Of a DNA stretch of 64,000 bases, positions 58,629-64,000 are shown piece by piece. The stretch is from NCBI GenBank assembly GCA_003013855.2, contig ML058447.1, forward strand, positions 3,224,001 through 3,288,000, read 5' to 3'. The notes beneath the pieces are model-generated. The model searched no databases and was not told where the DNA came from. It saw only the letters and a program-made list of their open reading frames with translations. The position numbers were made by a program, and so were the translations under genes. Position 1 is the stretch's first letter; each line of letters opens with the position of its first letter. This stretch comes from Liriodendron chinense (taxonomy: Eukaryota > Streptophyta > Magnoliopsida > Magnoliales > Magnoliaceae).

Positions 58629-61370
58629 ATGATCTCAGTCAATCAGTCTGCAATTTCCTTATTCCACAGAAAAATCCTCTCTCTAATACCCAATTGCGGA
58701 AACCTTCTCATCCATTCCAATAATTTCATATCCCAATCTCCACGAGAAACCCATATCACCACCATCTCTGAAATCGGGGAAAGCAGTCTTCACTTCCATC
58801 TGCAACGTCGCGCTTTTCTTTTGCAGCATTGTGGTGATTTTAGAGACTTAGATCGTGGAAAGTCGCTTCACTCAATCTTTATAAAAGATGGGTATGATCG
58901 AGATGTTTTTATACAGAACAATATCCTAAGAATGTATGCCAATTGTGGGGATTTGGTTGGTGCTCGCCATTTATTTGATGAAATGCCGGAACCCAATTTG
59001 GTTTCTTGGACGAGTTTGTTATCATCGTATGTACAACATGGGTATGCCGATCTTGGTCTGCAGTTGTTTTCTCTCATGTGTCGGACAGGGCTGCAGCCGA
59101 ATGATTTTGGGTTGTCGTCAGCGCTCAAGGCATGCAGAATTGAGGGTAAATTGGTGCTGGGTAATCTCCTTCATGGGCTTATAATCAAATGTGGATTCAA
59201 ATATAATGCGTTTTGTAGTAGTTCTGTTCTTGACTTGTATGTTAAGTGTGGTGATATGAATGATGCCTATAGATTTTTTGAAGAAATTCCATTGAAGAGT
59301 GAAGCCTTGTGGAATACATTGATCGATGGTTGTGCCCGGAACTTGGATTCTGATGGGGCCGTTGAATTGTTTCATCAGATGCTGCTCTCTGAAATGTTTC
59401 CAAGCTGTTTCACTTATTCGATTCTTATCAAATTATGTGCCGACATCTTAAACCTCAATATGGGAAGGTTCTTTCACGGCCGGGTCATCAAGGCTGGTTT
59501 AGAAAACGATGGTTTTGTGGGGAACACTCTAGTTGATATCTACGCGAAATGGGGAGCTATGAATGATGCTTGCAGAGTGTTTTCAAGCCTAGAAGTGAAA
59601 AATGACGTGGTGTGGAGCATATTGCTAGCTGGTTTTCATCAAAGCAGCAATGCGGAGCAGGGCCTGGATTTTTTTATGCAGTTCATTTCGGAAGGTTATA
59701 AACTCGACATGTTCACACTTACGAGCGTGTTCAATTTGTGCTCGGATTTGGAGATTCCAGCACTTGGTCTCCAAGTACATTGCTGTTTTGTGAAATCTGG
59801 ATATGTGATGGATTCATTTGTGGGAAGTGCCATCATTGACATGTATGTTAGTTTTGGAATGACAGCCGATGCTTGTAAAGGATTCCTCAATGTTAGAGAT
59901 AAGAATGAAATATGCTTCACAGCCATGATTTCTGGTTTTATTTCAGATTCTGATGTTGTAAGTGCCATAGAATTGTTTTCGAAGATGAGGAAACTAGGAT
60001 TGATGCCAAAACATTCCACCCTAAACTATGTTCTTCGGGCTTATGCAGATCTCGATATGTTGGAAGAAGCCAAAGCCATTCATTCACACATCTTGAAAGC
60101 CTTTGGGGAATCGGATCTATGCCTTGGAAATGCTCTCATTGAGATGTATGCAAAATGCGAAGGAGTCAATGAAGCTGCAATGGTGTTCCAAGAAATGGAT
60201 ATGCATAATGAGTTTTCATGGACAGCAATGATATCTGGGTACATCGAATCGAAGAGGTACATGAAAGGATTGGAGATGTTTCGTGATATGCACTCTTCGA
60301 CATTGACAAAACCCAGTCAGTTTACTACTGTTGCTGTTCTTCAGGCTTGTTCAGGACTTGCGGCATTTGATCAAGGAAGACAGACCCATGCCTACATCAT
60401 AAAATCAGGATTTCAGTCTAATGCCTTCATTGGAAGTGCGCTGATAGACATGTATGCAAAGTGTAGTAGTGTCAATGATGCTTTCCGAGTATTCTCAAAC
60501 ATAGGCACACAAGATCTTGTCACATGGAGCGCCATGATGGCATCGTATACCCAACATGGGCATGGTGAAGAAGCTCTAAAGCTTCTCTCAGAATTTCAAG
60601 ATAGGTCATCAGTTCCCATCAATGATTCCATCTTGTCTAGCTGCCTATCAGCTTGTGCTAGCTTGGTAGCATTGGACATGGGCAAACAAGCTCATGCCAG
60701 AACCATCAAAACTGGATTTGACTCTCATTTACATGTCGGGTGCGGCATCATTGACATGTATTGTAAATGCGGAAGCATTGAAGACGCACGCAAGTTTTTC
60801 GATAAGATGGGGGAACATAATGTGGTGTCCTGGACGGCAATGGTGTCTGGATATGCCCATCACGGGCTCGGAAAGGACGCTCTTGAGCTGTTCGACAAGA
60901 TGAAAGAAGCTGGAGTGGAGCCTGATAGCATTACGTTCATCGGGGTTCTTTCAGCATGTAGCCATGTTGGGTTTGTAAAGGAAGGCTGGCATCACTTTGA
61001 GTCCATGAAGAATGACTATGGTCTGGACACAACGGTAAACCACTATGCATGCATGGTTGATCTTCTCAGTCGAGCAGGACACATGGATGAAGCAGAGGCC
61101 TTGATAAAGACGGCGCCATTCCAATCAAAAGCTCTCCTGTGGAGGACACTGCTGGGTGCCTGCAGCAAGCACAGAAACGTCGAAGTAGGAAACCGGATCG
61201 CTGAAATACTAGTCAAGTTGGAACCAGATCAACCTTCTACTTATGTCCTGTTATCAAACATTTATAGATCAGCTTCAATGTGGGAAGATTCTATCGAAGT
61301 GAGAAGGAAAATGAGAGAGGGAAATATGAATAAAGACCCTGGCCGTAGTTGGATTCAAGTGGCAACCTGA
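58629..61370 (+). CDS. PLS-class pentatricopeptide repeat protein, E-type C-terminus
   Basis: Intronless 913-residue protein. The N-terminal ~60 residues are rich in Ser, Asn and basic residues and could be an organelle transit peptide. Then come about seven P-L-S cycles of ~100 residues, each with the pattern xxF(I/V)xxxL(I/V)xMYxKCGxxxxAxxxF and a W-x-x-(M/L)(I/L)xG(Y/F) turn. The tail has VNHYACMVDLLSRAGHMDEA, WRTLLGACSKHRNVEVGNRI and YVLLSNIYRSASMWED (E1/E2 motifs). It stops right after DPGRSWIQVAT, so there is no E+ or DYW deaminase. Such proteins bind organelle transcripts base by base and usually recruit a deaminase in trans for C-to-U editing. The frame is open upstream to 58440, but 58629 is preferred because the upstream part resembles intergenic repeat. 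It is not assignable to a named editing factor by eye. Confidence 0.93.
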   Translation: MISVNQSAISLFHRKILSLIPNCGNLLIHSNNFISQSPRETHITTISEIGESSLHFHLQRRAFLLQHCGDFRDLDRGKSLHSIFIKDGYDRDVFIQNNILRMYANCGDLVGARHLFDEMPEPNLVSWTSLLSSYVQHGYADLGLQLFSLMCRTGLQPNDFGLSSALKACRIEGKLVLGNLLHGLIIKCGFKYNAFCSSSVLDLYVKCGDMNDAYRFFEEIPLKSEALWNTLIDGCARNLDSDGAVELFHQMLLSEMFPSCFTYSILIKLCADILNLNMGRFFHGRVIKAGLENDGFVGNTLVDIYAKWGAMNDACRVFSSLEVKNDVVWSILLAGFHQSSNAEQGLDFFMQFISEGYKLDMFTLTSVFNLCSDLEIPALGLQVHCCFVKSGYVMDSFVGSAIIDMYVSFGMTADACKGFLNVRDKNEICFTAMISGFISDSDVVSAIELFSKMRKLGLMPKHSTLNYVLRAYADLDMLEEAKAIHSHILKAFGESDLCLGNALIEMYAKCEGVNEAAMVFQEMDMHNEFSWTAMISGYIESKRYMKGLEMFRDMHSSTLTKPSQFTTVAVLQACSGLAAFDQGRQTHAYIIKSGFQSNAFIGSALIDMYAKCSSVNDAFRVFSNIGTQDLVTWSAMMASYTQHGHGEEALKLLSEFQDRSSVPINDSILSSCLSACASLVALDMGKQAHARTIKTGFDSHLHVGCGIIDMYCKCGSIEDARKFFDKMGEHNVVSWTAMVSGYAHHGLGKDALELFDKMKEAGVEPDSITFIGVLSACSHVGFVKEGWHHFESMKNDYGLDTTVNHYACMVDLLSRAGHMDEAEALIKTAPFQSKALLWRTLLGACSKHRNVEVGNRIAEILVKLEPDQPSTYVLLSNIYRSASMWEDSIEVRRKMREGNMNKDPGRSWIQVAT

Positions 61371-62013
61371 AGGCATGTTTGGTTGCCACTTAAAAATTAG
61401 CTAATCTCATTTTAGTTAATACCAATTACATATTAGAGATCATAGTTTATATAAATAGGCCTGTTACATAATGTTGTCGCTGTTAAAACAGCTTCCAATC
61501 ACAATGTATATCATACTTTTGTAGAGTGGCTGGTGTTTTGAAAACAGCAACAATCGAGGGACAGATTAAGTGTTGTTTTATGCATCGGCTGTTTTTCAAC
61601 CATAACAGTATGTGCTGATAATAATGCTTTTCTTCCTCAATCAATTTCACAGCCGACGTTACTATTTTATATGTATTGCCATAACAGTAGTATGCTGCTA
61701 TAATATAATGACACCATCTCTAAAACCTTGTTTTCTTAACTGCACTTCGCCTGTAAATTAAAACCACCGGAATTGCTAATTATGCAATTTCAACTGAAAA
61801 AACTGTCAGGTAATGCCGTTGTATAAAGAGAAAATGGCTTGTGCTGATAATATCCGTTGTTCCATTATATAACAGTTATTAAGTAAATAGCACCCACTAG
61901 TTTCCATAAAATGGCTGTTCTTAATAATAATAATAAAAAAATTAAAAAAGAAAAGCCTCATTTGTTTCGCTAAGATGGAAGTTTGGCCATACCCTGCATG
62001 TCCTTTGCTGATA
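61371..62013. other. 3' flank of the PPR gene, no other gene
   Basis: AT-rich with an (AAT)n run at 61923-61937. No repeat ends. Confidence 0.5.
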
Positions 62014-62022
62014 TTACTTGAG

Positions 62023-62507
62023 GGGTGCGGTTTGGGTGGATCCCCAACTGTGGGGTCACTGTGATGTATGTTCCTTAAATCTGCACCGTCCATACATTTT
62101 TAAAGCTCATTTTATGACATGATCCCAAAAATGAAGAAGATCCAAATCTTAGATGTACCATACCACAAACAGTAGTCATTGAATCTCCACCGTTAAAAAC
62201 TTCATGGGGGCTACTTAGAATGTTTATTTTCCATCCAACCTGTTGGCAAGGTAAAATATACCTGGATGAAGAGACCACACAAATATAAGCTTGAACCAAA
62301 AATTTTGTGACCCACTAGAAATTTTAATTGTTGAGTACCACTGTTTACTGTAATATGGTCCACCTGAGATTTGGATCCACTTCATTTTTTGGATCACGCT
62401 CTAAAATGAGTTTTAAAAATGGATGAACAGCGTAGATGTAAGACACACACATCACACTGTAGACTCTACGGTCAGGAATCCACCCACCTCGGTGGATCCC
62501 GCGCCCT
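62023..62507. mobile_element. Mutator-type palindromic MITE, 485 bp
   Basis: Perfect 9-bp duplication TTACTTGAG (62014-62022, 62508-62516). Ends GGGTGCGGTTTGGGTGGATC and inverted GGTGGATCCCGCGCCC. Interior arms CACCGTCCATACATTTTTAA and inverted AAAAATGGATGAACAGCGTA. Confidence 0.92.
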
Positions 62508-62666
62508 TACTTGAGCGTCCATTTGGGCGCACCCTCAATAGAGGCCTTTGATGTGAAAACAACATTTTAAGCAGAACCTCGGTTTGTTCTTTTGTTTGTA
62601 TGCACGTTCACAAACTATCTGATCCCCCACTCAATGAAACAAGTGCTTGATTGACAAAATTGTGGG

Positions 62667-62850
62667 TAGAACTGTACACAGCTGAGTTGAGCCGAGCTTT
62701 ACCCTCTTCGAACCAGGCTCGTTCAATGACCATGTGTTCAGCTTGGCTTGGCCTTCAAGCTCGACCAAGCTTTCGAGCCAAGTTTGAGCCTAAAAAAAAA
62801 AAACAATAGGCCCAGCCTAAAACTGTTTAAAATCCAGACCCAAAGGCAGC

Positions 62851-62882
<32 letters not shown>

Positions 62883-63130
62883 ACATTTCTCTGCTCTCTT
62901 CCGCTGTGGACTAAACAACATACCTTTCCAGTTAGTCAAGTTGAGTTCCAACTAATTCAATCGAGTCGAGCTGCGATCAAGCCGAGCTGAATCGAGCTTG
63001 GGTTAACTCGAGCTCGGCTCAAAAATCCTTTCGAGCTTGGAAAAATGGCTCGGCTTGATTTGAACCCAACCTTCGAACTGAGCCGAGTCGAGCAAGCTAA
63101 CCGAGCTAGCTTGGCTCATGTACAGCTCTA
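62667..63130. mobile_element. hAT-type MITE, 464 bp
   Basis: Ends TAGAACTGTAC and inverted GTACAGCTCTA. Perfect 8-bp duplication ATTGTGGG (62659-62666, 63131-63138). The interior has GAGCCGAGCT/AGCTCGGCTC motifs and a 31-base C run (62852-62882). Same family as 23239-24096. Confidence 0.92.
62852..62882. repeat. 31-base poly(C) tract
   Basis: Uninterrupted C run inside the hAT MITE; its length is likely unstable or uncertain in assembly. Confidence 0.93.
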
Positions 63131-63138
63131 ATTGTGGG

Positions 63139-63626
63139 ATACCTGGCTTTACGCAGTATGCACGGCTTTTCAATTCTGGTAAGTAGAGCTCATGGTTTGG
63201 CAATCCAGACCATTGCTCAGTTGCATCCCACTGTGGATAGACCATTCTCCAAAACTCTCCCAAAATTGGCTGACCCTAGCATTACCAATCTTGGGGAAAA
63301 AATTTCATCGAATGTAGACCGTAGGCCATTGCTGTATTTCTCCTCTCCACTTTAGGCTGCAAATCACAAATCGAGGGTCGCATGGTTGAGATGGACAATT
63401 TGTGGCACCACCCCCTGGTTCAGTGACAAAAGAGGAGAAAAAGAACAGGCAGAGAAGCATTGTAATTGAAAAGCCTTTCACATCCTGAATAGACTGAGAG
63501 CCAGTTCGGTCAAGTTACTTTACTACAGGCTTCATGTAGATCAAAAAACGGAAAGAAAAAGAAAAAGAAAAAGAAAAAGAAAAAAAGAGCTGCCACGGTC
63601 AGCCCATGCACGCCCAAAAAGGTAGG
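63139..63626. other. intergenic or 3' flank of right-edge gene
   Basis: Contains an (AAAAG)n run at 63550-63583. No coding signal on the plus strand. Confidence 0.4.
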
Positions 63627-63683
63627 CTATGACTTTGACTTCCCAGCCTGGAGAGCTTGAATCTTCCGTTGTAATTTTAGTAT
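63627..63683 (-). CDS. possible terminal exon of a gene leaving the right edge
   Basis: On the minus strand a good acceptor (TTGACTGAAAATGTTATTTTGCAG region, 63684-63707) is followed by 19 in-frame codons encoding ILKLQRKIQALQAGKSKS and a stop. The residues look like the end of a coiled coil with a basic tail. No upstream exon is visible before the window ends, so the gene and its function are unknown. Confidence 0.3.
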   Translation of the reverse strand: MLKLQRKIQALQAGKSKS

Positions 63684-64000
63684 CTGCAAAATAACATTTT
63701 CAGTCAATCCATGTTTGGGTGAAATAAAATGACGGAAGGAATCACCATGAACATGAGGAAAAATGAGAAATGAGAAATTCAGGAAGCATGAGTTTCCTTC
63801 CATCCACAGTGGCTGCATTGTGCTTCTCCAAAATTGTGGAAATAAAAAGGAAATGAAGTTTTGAGTTCCACTTAGTTTTCTGTACTACCTTGTAACTAAA
63901 TCTATGGTCTGATCATGGCTCACACAGGTGGTGTAGAGCTTACGAAAGGTCAAAGAGCTCGTATTTTTAGCTTCATTACTTCACATATACAAGATTTTCA

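Overview
This is plant nuclear DNA: AT-rich, with long introns, CT/GA/TA microsatellites and dense nested transposons. The very abundant ~0.5 kb palindromic elements built on GGGCCCACCGTGATGTATG-like ends suggest a magnoliid-type angiosperm. That placement is an inference from repeat style and was not tested.

Genes. (1) A minus-strand RNA cytosine-5 methyltransferase gene of the NSUN6 group (NOL1/NOP2/sun fold with a PUA domain) runs from 26298 down to at least 9029. I resolved ten exons that join in phase to 555 codons. One intron uses a GC donor. The expected C-terminal exon was not found. Introns and the 5' flank are full of transposons. (2) A small acidic plant protein of unknown function lies at 50913-51386 (+). 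(3) An intronless PLS-class pentatricopeptide repeat protein of 913 residues, ending in an E-type tail without DYW, lies at 58629-61370 (+). (4) A possible terminal exon of a gene that leaves the right edge lies at 63627-63683 (-).

Layout. 1-2.8 kb: GC-richer, LTR-like non-coding retroelement sequence. 4-8.2 kb: microsatellites, a LINE 3' end carrying a hAT MITE, and a Tourist/Harbinger element (TTA duplication) that contains a broken Copia polymerase. 9.0-26.5 kb: the NSUN6 gene; its introns hold two LINE 3' ends, hAT and Mutator-type MITEs, and a 4.3 kb Harbinger-like composite with a decayed Myb-like ORF. 26.5-36 kb: intergenic, with small MITEs, a primer-binding site remnant and an LTR-like block. 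36.5-49.9 kb: clusters of the palindromic MITE family and a decayed RTE-type LINE broken up by a MITE and a SINE. 54.1-55.2 kb: a CACTA-type terminal repeat array. 56-64 kb: SINE, MITEs, the PPR gene and a hAT MITE.

The genes do not form a pathway. Both main products act on RNA: NSUN6-type enzymes methylate tRNA or mRNA cytosines, and PLS-type PPR proteins guide organelle RNA editing. Their proximity is probably chance. The strongest observations are the Mutator-like MITE family with 9-bp target duplications, including one copy next to the NSUN6 start, and the layered insertions whose order can be read from target-site duplications.
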